Origin: Kalmusia sp. IMI 367209
Taxonomy: Eukaryota > Ascomycota > Dothideomycetes > Pleosporales > Didymosphaeriaceae
NCBI GenBank assembly: GCA_027946365.1
Contig: JAPEUQ010000003.1
Span: 434,001-498,000 of the forward strand
Reading direction: 5' to 3'
DNA length: 64,000 bases
In this document: piece after piece, positions 33,760-45,444 of the stretch
How the letters are laid out: the number at the start of each line of letters is the position of its first letter
Position numbering within the stretch: the stretch's first letter is position 1
Notes under the pieces: model-generated
What the model saw: the letters and a program-made list of their open reading frames with translations, nothing else
Databases searched by the model: none
Told to the model about the DNA's origin: nothing
Made by a program: the position numbers and the translations under genes

Positions 33760-34264
33760 GTGGATCGAAATTCAAGTGAGGTCGCATAGCGCCATTTTCC
33801 GAGTGAACTTATCCAAAGCCCGCGCCAAGCGCAAGACATAACGCGTCAGGCTCTGTATGGACTGCCGCCTGCGACACGTCACGATGCGCTGCTATCTATG
33901 TCGTGTAATATTGATTGGAAACCATGTCACCTCAGCTGAAACAAAGCCTCAAGTTAAAGTTTGCCTTGTTCTAGATCTGTTCTTTCTGCTCCGGTTGCCT
34001 TGTGTTCTGAATCCGCTACTGCTTTCGAAAATCGATAGGGAGCTGATCATCAATCTATTCTAGCAGTACCAGGAGAGGCGAGCCGCTTGTCTCCAGGTGG
34101 GGCGATCTGGGAACCGCCATTGAGCCGACTGTATGGTTGACTAGGGTCTTAGCGCCCTCGGCAAGCTACTTAGCGCACCTCTTCGCTCCTGTTAACGACT
34201 GTAACTGTGTCGACGCAATTAGACGCAGTGATCAACATCAACTCATTCCCATAAATAATTTGCC
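33760..34264. other. intergenic region
   Basis: 500 bases between a weak small gene and the 418-residue protein. Nothing recognised. Confidence 0.4.
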
Positions 34265-35521
34265 ATGGCGAAGAAGGCAAAGAAACCGAAGCTTACTGAA
34301 GAGGAGAAAGAGCGCCTAGAGCAATGCTTTCGACAAGTTCGGGACCAAAAACTGCGCGAGTGGTACGAGCAAGCGCATGCCGAGGATTCAGACATCAAAG
34401 CTGTTGCGCAGGCAAGGCTGCAACTGCAGATTTGGTTGAGGGAAAAGCGAAAAGAAGTTGCTATATATAAGCAAGAGCGCGATGCATGCAAAATCGAAGA
34501 CGACAATGATGGGTTGGCTGCAGCGCGTAAGAAGTTGAAGCACGCTCAATGTGCTATGGCTATGCATATGAAAATGTCCGTGGAAGGGCTTCCCGAGTCA
34601 ACCACCGCTAAAGCTCGCAAGAAATGGGTCGAGAGAAGTCTCACCTTGGAAGAGTTACTATATGATTTCGATCTGGACAAGAGGACCGAGTTTGGCGTGA
34701 GTCGCGACTCCATAATCGACCCTTTGGCACTTGAGGTATACAACGATGAGGATACGCTTGACAGAGATATCTGGTGCATTGGGAAAGACTTGAAGGATAT
34801 GTTGCTGGAAGGGGCCGAAGGTGGGGGAACAACAATCGAGGTCAAAGCGGAGGCGGATGGGCTGGGCAAGCCTGCACCTGACCCAACCAGCATATGGGCT
34901 GCTCATGCCCTTCATATGCAGGAGCGATACCGAGGGGCCAATCTTCCTGAATTTGCCATCGAAACGAAGCTCGCTTTCCAGAAGAAACTCTTTGACCAGC
35001 ACGTGGATTTGGAACGCCAGCTTTATAACGCAACCGAAAGCACTCTCAGTCTTGGTGCAAATGCTCACCATCCTACCCGCGAGGGTACTACTACAACTTG
35101 GAACGCGGTCCTCGTCACCACGACATTCTCGGAGCACAGCTTGTGGGAACTCAGCTCTCCAATGCTCTGGCGCTACTTTGAGGCTGGCCTTAGCTGGGAT
35201 TATCCTCAATGGGTTCCCGGCGGAGTCATGCGTATTCATACCGTTTCGAAGTCATCCCACATCTACTTCGATTTCGGCATGCGCACGTTCAGCACACAAA
35301 GCATTTCTGTTCCAGTCTCCATTGATACTCGAACTCTGACATATGCTGCACAGTGCCACCAAACTGGCACAAATATCGATATTGGTGTCACTTTTCTCGC
35401 TCAGGGATTTGTAAAGGTTCGTTTTCCAGTATTTGCCCTCATCGAGCCAGATATGGGTTGCAAACGTCAACCTACCACATCTGTCGACTTGACAGGTCGT
35501 TGGATGGGACCAGTTGGGTAA
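34265..35521 (+). CDS. unrecognised charged protein, 418 aa
   Basis: A long uninterrupted frame starting MAKKAKKPKLTEEEKERLEQ. The first 110 residues are strongly charged and helical, with heptad-like spacing (QARLQLQIWLREKRKEVAIYK), and may form a coiled coil. The middle is acidic (DPLALEVYNDEDTLDRD). The C-terminal 150 residues are beta-rich and hydrophilic (TTWNAVLVTTTF, SHIYFDFGMRTFSTQ). No signal peptide or membrane helix. I recognise no family. GTAAGG overlaps the stop region, so a further 3' exon is possible. Length and codon regularity argue for a real gene. Confidence 0.65.
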   Translation: MAKKAKKPKLTEEEKERLEQCFRQVRDQKLREWYEQAHAEDSDIKAVAQARLQLQIWLREKRKEVAIYKQERDACKIEDDNDGLAAARKKLKHAQCAMAMHMKMSVEGLPESTTAKARKKWVERSLTLEELLYDFDLDKRTEFGVSRDSIIDPLALEVYNDEDTLDRDIWCIGKDLKDMLLEGAEGGGTTIEVKAEADGLGKPAPDPTSIWAAHALHMQERYRGANLPEFAIETKLAFQKKLFDQHVDLERQLYNATESTLSLGANAHHPTREGTTTTWNAVLVTTTFSEHSLWELSSPMLWRYFEAGLSWDYPQWVPGGVMRIHTVSKSSHIYFDFGMRTFSTQSISVPVSIDTRTLTYAAQCHQTGTNIDIGVTFLAQGFVKVRFPVFALIEPDMGCKRQPTTSVDLTGRWMGPVG

Positions 35522-35781
35522 GGTGGTAGGTGTGGATTTCAAAAATTGCAGTTGGGAAAGGAAAAATGGTAATTGGTCCTTCGCAGCATGGATTCAGTAT
35601 GCGACAATTCGAAGGGATGCTATAAGTTGTTTGGTCGTTGGCGATACCTTATCGCTTAAGTTATGACTAAGCGAGCTAGTAACTCCTCAGTCGCTTCTAG
35701 GCTAGCAATCTTGACCAGGTCGATCTTTTACAGCTGACTTGTCTCCTTGAGCACTCCTATATTAATCTAGATGAAGGGCTC

Positions 35782-36108
35782 TCATTTCACTAGCTCTGTG
35801 ATCCAAAATTCAGTAGTTCGATTCAAGATTTCTTTATCTAGCTCTACAAGTCTACTTTCCACACAGCGTGGTCGTAGAGGATAGGCATCGACCACACGTC
35901 GTTGACAATCGAGCAGTCTCTCCAAGCAACCGTGGTAAATGTTACCAGGAGTAACTTGGTCTCCTTTACATCTGTCTTGCAGCCAGCAAGTCAACCAGGT
36001 TGCGTTGCCATAGACGTATACTACACAATATTCAAAGCTCAGCGTGAGCGAGGAAGATCCCAGCGCACCAGATGGTAATTCCTTCTGTATCGCTATGGAC
36101 TCCGCCAT
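35782..36108 (-). CDS. hypothetical protein, 108 aa
   Basis: Open frame with ATG start (MAESIAIQKELPSG) and no recognised domain. It has five cysteines, including WLQDRCKGD and ERLLDCQRR, and a hydrophilic C-terminus, with no signal peptide. It may be a small gene or an exon of a decayed one; nothing else supports it. Confidence 0.25.
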   Translation of the reverse strand: MAESIAIQKELPSGALGSSSLTLSFEYCVVYVYGNATWLTCWLQDRCKGDQVTPGNIYHGCLERLLDCQRRVVDAYPLRPRCVESRLVELDKEILNRTTEFWITELVK

Positions 36109-37000
36109 TGACGAAGCAGATCAGGCATCTCGCATGGATCATTCTTTTCCGCTGCTCGTTGCAAAAGGTAGGCCTGAGCTGTGAGATAGCAACGACGCAC
36201 TGCTTTGCTTCGGCATGTGCAGTAGAAGAATGTGCAGGGTAACTTGTAATTCCTTAGATATATCTTCAAAGTTTGATGTGGTTGATATGTGTATGTGTCT
36301 GTGTGTTCTTCATGGCGAAGGATGACTGCGTGAAAGTTGTGGGGCAGAAATGTATAGTGAGCTTTCAAGAAGAAACGACTTCCTATACAGGAATATCACG
36401 CTCGCTCATGCCAAAGGGAATCACGAACGATCACATTCTCTCTTCTCCTCGAAGGCGGGATATTTTGGTAACTTCGCGTCACCAATTGCTCGTTGGTAGC
36501 GAAGCCAGCCTTAACCATGGTAAGGACTCAGGGACACCTTTCTTATTGGCACCTTGTGATCAATTCCGAAGTCGCGTTGAGTTTCAAAAACTCAAAAATT
36601 TGATTCTTGGCGCCTCTTCCAAATCTTCCGGATCTTACAAACGTATCCAGACCTTGGTGTCTAATTTCTCGGTGCGTAGGAGCTGTTTTCCTAGAGTGAA
36701 ATCTGACACATCATCGAAGCGCCACTGAATCTACCGAGGACATATTTTTCAGCCCCAATGTAGAATATTGCGAGTGCCAATAATTACAATGTCCCTATAT
36801 TGTGACGTTTGATTCGCCGAACCAACGGGTGCCGGCCTCTAGACAACATTGTTGAGATCAGTGACGTCACGTGGCTCTTTTTCGGAACGACAGCAATTTT
36901 ACGGGCCACTGGAAACGCTGTTCAATGATGTTCCCCGCTCAGCCATTTATCTCCTTCCACCGTCGACGCTTGAACTTACGAAAGGTATCCTCATTCCGTT
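36109..37000. other. gene-poor stretch
   Basis: Short unrelated open frames on both strands; none has a family feature. It should contain the 5' region of the membrane protein at 37001. Confidence 0.4.
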
Positions 37001-37849
37001 ATGCCTCGCCAACGATTTGGACCTCCCACAACGAAGTCACGATTCGCCACATACTGTCTTCTATCGCTCATGGCGGTAGCTATATTTGAATGCAAACCTT
37101 GCGGGGACGCCAACGCATTAGCAATGCTACTTTGGGGGAATACTCCCTTTATCGCGAACTCGATATTCCATACTATTAACCACTCTATGAATAGGCGCCT
37201 CATAGCATGTAGAGAAGCATGTGTACTCCAAGGGTACACTATAAGTCTTTCAATGGGACTAATCGTGCTTGGTCAATTCGCGTCCTGGATTCCAACCTGT
37301 TTCGCCGTTGAACGTGGGACCGATGCGCAGGCGCGCGCAATCCACTTCGCACTATCGTACTTCATTCTCTCCGAGTGCGAATTTTACCGGATATGCTGGG
37401 AAACACATCACAGTAATCGACCCTTCAATCTGAAATCATTACTCGAGGCGAGCACAGACGCATGCGGCGATCTAGAGTTCGACGAACGCAGAGATTGCCC
37501 TAGCTACCGTATCCCAGAACCGCCCGTGCCTCGACCTGAGGACGGTTGGATGTCTATACGATGCGTCGTGTTCTTCTTATGGTCTTCAATCGAAATTTGG
37601 GGCTTCCATATTGCGTCTGGATGCCTCAATTACCCAGTGAAACGTCTGGTGAATCCCGATCCGGCAGGCGACAGCTTTCCGTTGATCTTCAAAGAGCATT
37701 ACCAGGTATTCTTTACACCTAAAAATAGCATCTTACACGTTGTGAATTTTCTCCTCCTGCGGCCAATCAGAGTGTTGAACGGAATACTATTCTGGATAAT
37801 TAAAGGATGGGTAGAAAGAGCTTGGGGCACATGGCGCAATCGACGTTGA
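37001..37849 (+). CDS. unrecognised membrane-associated protein, 282 aa
   Basis: Open frame starting MPRQRFGPPTTKSRFATYC. Hydrophobic segments lie near residues 15-30 (ATYCLLSLMAVAIF), 80-100 (ISLSMGLIVLGQFASWIPTC), 187-205 (CVVFFLWSSIEIWGFHIASG) and 245-265 (LHVVNFLLLRPIRVLNGILF). It has about ten cysteines and a long hydrophilic central region. This suggests a membrane protein of three or four helices. No family is recognised. An upstream exon cannot be excluded because the first helix follows the start closely. Confidence 0.55.
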   Translation: MPRQRFGPPTTKSRFATYCLLSLMAVAIFECKPCGDANALAMLLWGNTPFIANSIFHTINHSMNRRLIACREACVLQGYTISLSMGLIVLGQFASWIPTCFAVERGTDAQARAIHFALSYFILSECEFYRICWETHHSNRPFNLKSLLEASTDACGDLEFDERRDCPSYRIPEPPVPRPEDGWMSIRCVVFFLWSSIEIWGFHIASGCLNYPVKRLVNPDPAGDSFPLIFKEHYQVFFTPKNSILHVVNFLLLRPIRVLNGILFWIIKGWVERAWGTWRNRR

Positions 37850-38424
37850 TGATCGATTGAAACAAAACTTAGGCGAAAAGGCTCGGAAGTACCAAGCCAC
37901 CACATTTATGGCCTGACCCATTTTGCTTGTTCCGCCTTTTGTGTTCAGTCAGAGTAACACTGCTACTGTTACCTCAAACAGATAAAATGTGAGATTTATC
38001 TCTGGAAACTCAGTTCTGCGATTTGGGGGGAGTGATTTGGGCAGATAGCGTGCTGAGGGTAGTCGTGGACAAAAATATATTTAGTTTGCTAAGTAGTCTC
38101 AGGCCTCTGCAAGGCTTGATGTGCTATCGATTATTTACAACTCTCATCCTATCAAACCGTCTCTACTCCGGTATACAATGATTTGTCCATTTCTTTATCT
38201 AGTTATTGCATAGAGAGTGCATACCTCTGTTGAATATGAATGACGTACATCACAATTGCAGCATTAAGCACATAAATTAGAACCTTCATAGACGAGCGCA
38301 TGGAACGTAGCAGCAGAGTAAGACAGTGATCGGAAATCAGATGAACTCTCAAATTGGATAGCTATAGTAGCTATGCAGTAGTCTACTAGATCAATCAATT
38401 AGGGTTGGCTGAAGAAACTCAGCT
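37850..38424. other. intergenic region
   Basis: AT-rich, no gene recognised. Confidence 0.45.
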
Positions 38425-38672
38425 CTATCTTGATACCTCATAATTGAGATTGACTTGACCTTCAGCATCCTCATTTCCTATCTCAATTGGTTACTTTAAC
38501 ATCTATTGATTGAGATAAATGACATACCCATGGTACTAGTTCCTCGTTCTCGTTGAGTGTCGGGTTTGCGAGTTTTCAGCTTCTGGTAGCAAGTCCAGAT
38601 AGTCACAGCAGCAATGACGAACGTAATTGCGACGCCGACGATAGCTACGACAATAGATGCAGACAATAACAT
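38425..38672 (-). CDS. candidate 65-residue single-pass membrane protein
   Basis: Model complement(join(38425..38477,38528..38672)). Exon 1 starts with a strong membrane helix (LLSASIVVAIVGVAITFVIA) followed by a basic stop-transfer stretch (WTCYQKLKTRKPDTQRERG). A perfect GTATGT donor at 38527 and a TAG acceptor 50 bases on join it in frame to an acidic tail (NEDAEGQVNLNYEVSR) ending in TAG. The positive-inside rule predicts a cytosolic C-terminus. The frame stays open upstream of this ATG for another 20 or so codons (LLFTLLISFILSS), so an earlier exon with a signal peptide could exist. No family recognised. Confidence 0.4.
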
Positions 38673-40205
38673 GGTATTTTGCCCGGTAGTGGAAGATAGA
38701 ATGAATGATATAAGAAGGGTGAAAAGCAGATCCCTTTACTCTGTGCCTTTGTTTGATGAGCAGATAGCGATGCAGAAAAGTATTAACATGTCCTATACGT
38801 ACGCTTTATATACAATGGGAATACGAAGAGATTTATCGCAGTCTCTGCAGCTATAAAATTGAGCATCAAGCCATGTTGGCCTTTCATTCACCGGTTGCAA
38901 GAATTATACAACGTTCGAATTCATAGGATATCAACCTCATCGACCTTTTCTAGCCAGCCTGACACATTGAGCCAAATGATTGGTATTAACCAATAGAAAG
39001 GGAGCAGGAAAGCCTTCAGACACAGCGTCCAAAATGGTCGGATCAAGACATCGAATACCGTTGTTCTGCTGACGCGCATCTTGGCACGCTGAATGTGGCA
39101 TTGCTCAATCGAACTGCTGTCAATGGTTAAGTGAATGGCTCCTCAGCCACCACCTTCTTTAGCTGTGGCTCTGGAACTCAACCCGAAACGTTGCTACTCC
39201 AGAATACGATCGGAGAATCCGGGTAGATTTATTGGGCTCTTGTGTTCCGGTTCGAGGGGGCTATCTGTCGGTTTGTACTCGACTAGGCGTGTTCGCCTTC
39301 ATAGTCAGGAAGGAGCAAGGGTGGAGAATAAACTACAAATGGTTACCCGCTGCTCCTCTCTAACTATGAATGTTAACAGCTTGTTCGCAGGTTTTGGCGA
39401 TAACATTATCCATTTTGCAAAGACGCGACACTCGGCGTGTAGTCAGTCCTTAGTCAAACAATGCCAGTCTATTCAGTCAGCCTAATCATTAGCACGGAGA
39501 GTGCTGTGACACAAGCCCAAGTCAGCTTAGTGCCAAAGGCGTCTTCGATTGAGATTTCTATGATCATGCTTTTGCCTACCCTGAGGCTAGAAGAACAATG
39601 GCCTCAGGGTCTAGTAGTCTTTACTACCGCAATAATCGGGGTCTAGAAGAAGTGTACCTTGGTTTAGTTGCGCCAGGAGCATCATGGTACGCAATTAAAT
39701 AGAGTGAATAATATTCCAAAATATCTTCAAGAGTTTACACTTAGTTGAAGATACTACGGCCTTTTAAAACTTCTGTTTTCGATTTGGCATCATAGTAAGT
39801 GCCTCCGTCAGCTGACAAGGCCACTGCGGCTGGTTAGGCCTCATTACTTTGGGCTTTTCATGCAATGCAGACCTATTTCACTGGGTAAAACTCTTAAAAG
39901 AAGCCCGGAGTTGCGGTATCTGCCCAGTTGCAGTGTCGTGATGCGGCGTTAATGAGGCGTGAATGCTAGTAGCTGAACGGAAGCAAACCCACACTGTCTT
40001 GTCGCTAGTGGTCTTGGCACGGGCATTGGTTCTCGCCAATCAGAAGGGACAAGGCTGAACGGAGGCATTTGACACCCGGTGCCATCTTGCCGCCAGCCTT
40101 TCTTCCCTCTACTCATCGTGCAATCGCCCATGCTTCCATCGTTAATAACTATCGACAAAAACGTGCTCGCGATTGCTATTCTTCACAGTTAAGCGTTCCG
40201 TAACC
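38673..40205. other. gene-free stretch
   Basis: 1.5 kb with only short incidental frames. No gene, RNA gene or repeat recognised. Confidence 0.4.
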
Positions 40206-43200
40206 ATGCCACAGATTAAATGCATTCATGATGGTGCGAAAAGGACAAAAAGAACGAGGAAAGAATGGGGCATGGTCCATGCCGTGCTGAAGAAGCGCGA
40301 AGGGGAAGGAAAAGAGAGCGAGGTATTTGAATGGGGGAAGAAGGTGGAACTAAAGAGACTGCAGAGGGCTAGAGACTGCTCTGGATTGCCGTACATTGAT
40401 CAATTGGCATTGAGAAAAGGTATGGCTCTTAAGAGAGCAAAGGGCAGGACTGAACTGTGAAACTGCAACAACGCACTCCCTCCCACTCGGCATAGTTGTT
40501 CTTCCTCTGATTCAAGGCGAGGCATCCCTCGAACTACAGATATGCCTTCCTTTCCATCAATTCGATCAAGAAGTGTCCGGAGATATTTGTGGGTATCGAC
40601 AGGCGCAAGAACCATACCCAGGCCAGGGATTCATCATAGCCGAAGATGCTACTCATGACATACAAGATGTAACACCTGTACGAAGTAGTCAGTACCATGG
40701 AGGAACATACATTTTTCCGAGCTCCGACCTCTCTCACCTTGAGTCCCTGGACTTGGAAGAATATATGCTCACTGGACACAACGACAGTGAGTGGTTCGCT
40801 AGTCACTTTTATTATGATGCCTCGCTCAGTCAACACGTCTCCCCACTCTATCGTCGTGTCCTGTTTTCCGTCTTGAATAACTTCGCCGGGCTGGGAGCGC
40901 ATTTATATCAGGAGGTCTTAACATACCTCCAAGAAAGTACGAATGCTGATCTCTACGAAATTATCTCGTCCAAGCCCTCTTACACTGCAAAGGCAATATT
41001 GCGCAACCTTTTCAAGGGAGCTATCGGGGCTGGCGATGACAGAACTGTGCGAGAGCTCTTGCGAAATTCCAGGGTTCATATCAATCCTGACTTGGAAATT
41101 TGCCATGTTTCCAACAAAGACTGAACACCAATTGCACGCGCATCTGTTTTGCGCCATTATGGCGTCATTAATGCTCTGCTCGAATCAAAATACAAAATCG
41201 ATGTCAACAAAAGATTCAACCCATGGTCATTCAAAAACATCGACATGCTCAAGAATTATCCTCTAGAGTTCTCAAAAGGAGCTTTAGACCACACAATCCT
41301 TGGACAATTTCAAATCGAAGATGGAAAATGGAAATATTCGTCTGGGAGCGTTGACCTAAGCATAGTTGACAGACTTTTAGAAGCTGGAGGATTGGTGGAA
41401 CTCGAAACACTATTTGCAATCATTGACAGGGGCGAAGGGGAGATCTTTGCTTGAATCGTGGAGAAGCTGGGCCGGTCACATCATTCAATGTGGCAAAAAT
41501 CAAGCTTGTATCATCTTGCTTTCAGATTGCTTGACGTCAAGCATTGTGAAGAGCTACTGAGATTCCTGGTACAAGTTGGCGCAGATCTCAATTCTCGAGC
41601 GCCACAAGATGGCTACAATCATAGTCGATTAACATCTATTATAGATGAAGTGGCTTCGAAGGGTATTTCGTCGTTGGCTCGCGCACTTCTTGATCGGGGT
41701 GCTCACCCGACAGCAGATACCCTCGCCTGTGCCATTTCAAGCGGCTCTTTACCCATGGTCGAGTTCTTCCTCGGAAATCGATGCTCGCTTGACGACATAG
41801 GAACTATGCCGGATACACCGCTGGCCGCGGCCATTCGCCTCCAGAGTTCAGAAATGATGCAATTCCTAGAGAGAAAAGGTGTGTGGATATCTACCCTGGA
41901 GAAAGGCCACTTCCTTTCAGCCATTCGCGCAGCATCTAATGTAGGGGATATTAAATCTCTACAGCGCCTGGTCGGAGTAGGTGGCGATGTTACTCCGGAC
42001 GATCTCGGTCATGCACTCATAGCACTTGTGAGAGGAGGTCATCGCCAGATGGTGCATGCACTTCTCAGAGCGGGTGCTAATCTTGATGTAAATGGGTCGG
42101 TTCTTGCTGAAGCACTAGAGCATCGCGACCGCGGACTACTCGATTTGCTCATTGATGCCGGTGCTAGCACAGTTTACGATCAATATAGCAGGGCGTATCG
42201 CCCTGCAATTCTCATGGCAGTGGAATGGGGCGACCAAGAAGTTGTTGAAAGGCTCATTGCCGAAGGAGTAGACGTGAATAGAACCTATTCAGGGTCTGGA
42301 ATGACGGCGCTCAGGACTGCTATCGATCGCCAAGACGAAAAGTTAGCCAGCATCCTTCTTGAGGCTGGAGCTGATCCAGATCCTCATAATTCCATCGAGC
42401 ATGGCCCTCTTGCTTCTGCCATCCACCAAGGTCATCTAGAATTAGTCCAATTATTCTTGAATTACGGTGCTGATCCGGGTGACCCAGAAGCCCTTGTAGC
42501 AGCTTACGCCATGGATTCATGCAAGATCAAGGACAAGATCCTCAAGCGCCATCGTGAAGTGTATCCCTGGCCCCGAAAAGGCTTTGGAAGTGAGGTTATA
42601 AAGACAGCTGTGCTTCGGGGTGATCTGGACAGCATCAATCAGCTACTCAAGGACGGAATGGACCCTTGGACGCTGACTGGGGGCGGATCTGAGAAGATCA
42701 GCCCATTTGGGACTGCTATTGTAAACAATCAGCCAAACAGAAACAACATTGTCGCTTGGTTCTTAAGAAAAGATGTCAGCAGGTCGAACGAAGTCGTTAT
42801 GGACCTGGGTGTATATCACAGTGGGGCACCTCCGAGAATTACCGCACTCACTGCAGCCGTAGGAACAAACGACACTTCCTTAGTTAAGCTACTTGTAATC
42901 AAGGGAGCCGACGTCAATCGCCCGGCCATTAGACGCATAAAACGTACACCGATCCAAAGGGCTGCTGAAATGGGCTCCTACAAGATGGTCAAATTTCTTA
43001 TCCGTCTTGGCGCCGACGTTAATGCTGTACCAGCATATAGAGGGGGCGGAACTGCACTCCAGCTCGCAGCGATCAGCGGCAACTTGAGGACTGTCAAGAT
43101 TCTACTCGATTACGGGGCAGCTGTTGACGCACCTCCTTCCAAAGTCGATGGATTGACCGCAATTGAGGGAGCTGCAATGTATGGTCGGTTGGACACCGTC

Positions 43201-43383
43201 CAGATGCTGTTAATTTCACGCAGGATACAGTATAGAGGGAGTAATGTACCGCGGTTTGAGAAAGCGAAGCAGTATGCTAGAGACAACGGTCACTTCGAAA
43301 TTATGGAATTATTAGAGGATAACGAGGGATCGATTGAGAGTGGCAGAATCATGGACATGGATAGCATCGGATGTCATCCATGA
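40206..43383 (+). pseudogene. ankyrin-repeat protein gene with two in-frame TGA codons
   Basis: The model join(40206..40419,40496..43383) reads in one frame for about 1034 codons except for TGA at 41122-41124 and 41452-41454. Exon 1 encodes a basic N-terminus (CIHDGAKRTKRTRKEW) faintly like a Clr5-type DNA-binding region; a GTATGG..TAG intron joins it in phase. The region after 41500 is a long ankyrin array: repeated units such as LLRFLVQVGADLNSR, LARALLDRGAHP, MVHALLRAGANLDV, ASILLEAGADPDPH and VKILLDYGAAVDAPP, about a dozen repeats. The ankyrin part downstream of the second stop is open for 641 codons. Either it is a young pseudogene or a shorter product starts internally. Ankyrin arrays bind proteins; no effector domain is visible. 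Confidence 0.8.
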
Positions 43384-43661
43384 TATTGTTTTCATTTCAT
43401 CTTGTAATCTAGAGGACCTGAACCGAGTCAACAACTAGTACATGGAGTTAGGGGAACCCGCCACAAGTTGACAGGATTTCTATATGAAATACGCTCCTTT
43501 GTCAAATTTTTTTGCCACGAACAGAACGTTGAGAATTGATATCTTAGGCACAGATTGAAAATGCACTTGTATGGAACCGTATGAGCAGCTACGACGTAAT
43601 GAATTATTCCCCCTTGCTGGAATCTCACAGTGTTGCTCCGAACCATGTACTCTCATCTCAA
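43384..43661. other. short convergent intergenic region
   Basis: Between the 3' ends of the ankyrin gene and the MFS gene. Nothing recognised. Confidence 0.5.
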
Positions 43662-45444
43662 TCAAAGGGCCCGCACACCAACCGAAGCGCTCTTCTCATT
43701 ACCGCCATCACTAGGTGTAAGTGGCACAGGCGATGCCGGTACATCTGCCAACTCATTCCGACGCTTCTTAGCCACCTTCTCCCTATGCGCAAGTACGGCC
43801 ATGGTCGTGAAGACGATGATATTGAAGCCAGCCACGACCGCCGCTGCTCTATTACCAGGCGTGACGTACGGCTGGTGAATCTGCTGGAACCACACGAGCG
43901 GAATCCATGCCGTGAAGGTATCTACACATATCCCTGTTAGTAAACTGTCTATCTAGGAAGTGCGAGTTTGGTAGACGAACATTGAAGTGTATTCATGGAT
44001 GCAGCAGTGAAAGCGCGCTGCTCGGCATTATCGGTGATGAGCTCGGCCATCCATGCCATGGTCAGTGGAACCATGCTTCCACCGATCGAGGACACGATGT
44101 ATAGCGGTGCGCGATGCGAGAATGGACCCATGACTGGCGTGACTGCTAGTAGTGTGAATACAACGATGGCGATCATGTTAGAGAATAAAATGACTGGCCA
44201 GCGGCGGCCGCGCAACGGCCCGTCGGAGATCCACACACACGTTAAGGAGTATACCGCAGTGAATGCATTCCCGATAGTGGGATACTCGTTCTGAAGTGTT
44301 TGGTCAGCTCCGTTTTTTGCCATGTGGGGGAGCGGAACATACTATCTGGGCCACAGTGTAGACGGGAGGTTTGCCTTTCTTATTATGCGCTTTCAGCCAG
44401 AAGACAAATGCTTGGAAGGGTTGCGAGCCAAACGGCTGCATGGTGAAAATGAGAGTAAATAGAAGAGTTTTCCAGCTGGTGAGAAAGCCCAAAATTGTCT
44501 TGATAGTATACGGCTTGCCTTCTGGTTTGCGGCCGGCCTTTGTCATTCTTTCCCTCGCAATTTCGAGGTCCTGCACATACGAGTCAGACTGCTACCCTAC
44601 GAAGCCGCATATGTAAACTTACACGCTCCGTGAAGATCCAATTGGGCTTGGCAGTGCCTGGAGTGTCTGGAAGAAAGAAGTATGCTAGAATGGCGATGGG
44701 GAAGGATATGACGCCGTTGATCACTGGAAGTCGAATGTCAATAATTTGAAGCGGCATCGCAAAGTAAATGCGTACCGAATAGCCACCGCCATCCAGCCAA
44801 GCCAGCATGGCCGTTGAGACCATTGTAGATACCCGCCTGCAGAAAGCCGCTGAAGATGGGCGCTATCGAGACCGCAGACTGGAGGATTCCGTTTCGCTTG
44901 CCCAGTTCGCCTGTCGATTCAAATTAGCGACTGACGTCTTAGTTCCAACCGAGAACATACGCTTGTTATACCATGATCCAAGGACGTAGTAAAGCGCTGG
45001 CCAGTATCCTGCTTCAAATAGACCGACAACGAAGCGAAGGCCAAGAAGTGCTTCATACGACTTGGCACCGGCAAGGGCGAACGTGAAGACAGTCCAGCCA
45101 ATCTCCTGGAAAGGGATCCAGATATGAGCCGGAACACGAGTCAAGATCAGATTTGATGGCAATTGCCCAATAATGTAGCCAACAGTCCACGAAACGACGA
45201 TGTAGTTGTATTGGTTACCGTAAAGGCCAAGATCCTCTTTCATACCTGATACGAATGCATTGGTAATATTAGATGTGTCGATCCACTTGATTAGCATGCC
45301 AAGCGTGCCAAAGGTTAAAAGGGTAGCATCGAGCTTGAAGAGGAACCTGCGCTCTTCCTTCGAAACATCAGTGGAGTCCCATAACCATCCTTTCCAGCTA
45401 TGAGAGGGCGTCGACGACGCAATGGACGGAGCTCTTTCGGCCAT
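43662..45444 (-). CDS. MFS anion:cation symporter, Dal5/Tna1 type
   Basis: Six exons, complement(join(43662..43921,43981..44290,44343..44570,44623..44723,44776..44910,44961..45444)), give 505 aa with all phases consistent. The sequence follows the allantoate/nicotinate permease family: FLFKLDATLLTFGTLGMLIK in TM1, the DTSNITNAFVSGMKEDL loop, YIIGQLPSNLILTRV, GLRFVVGLFEAGYWPALYYVL, and SGFLQAGIYNGLNGHAGLAGW. A central loop after TFFLPD-like FFLPDTPGTAKP is followed by six more helices. It would import small organic anions (vitamins, ureides or similar) with protons at the plasma membrane. The gene is intact. Substrate cannot be deduced. Confidence 0.93.
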
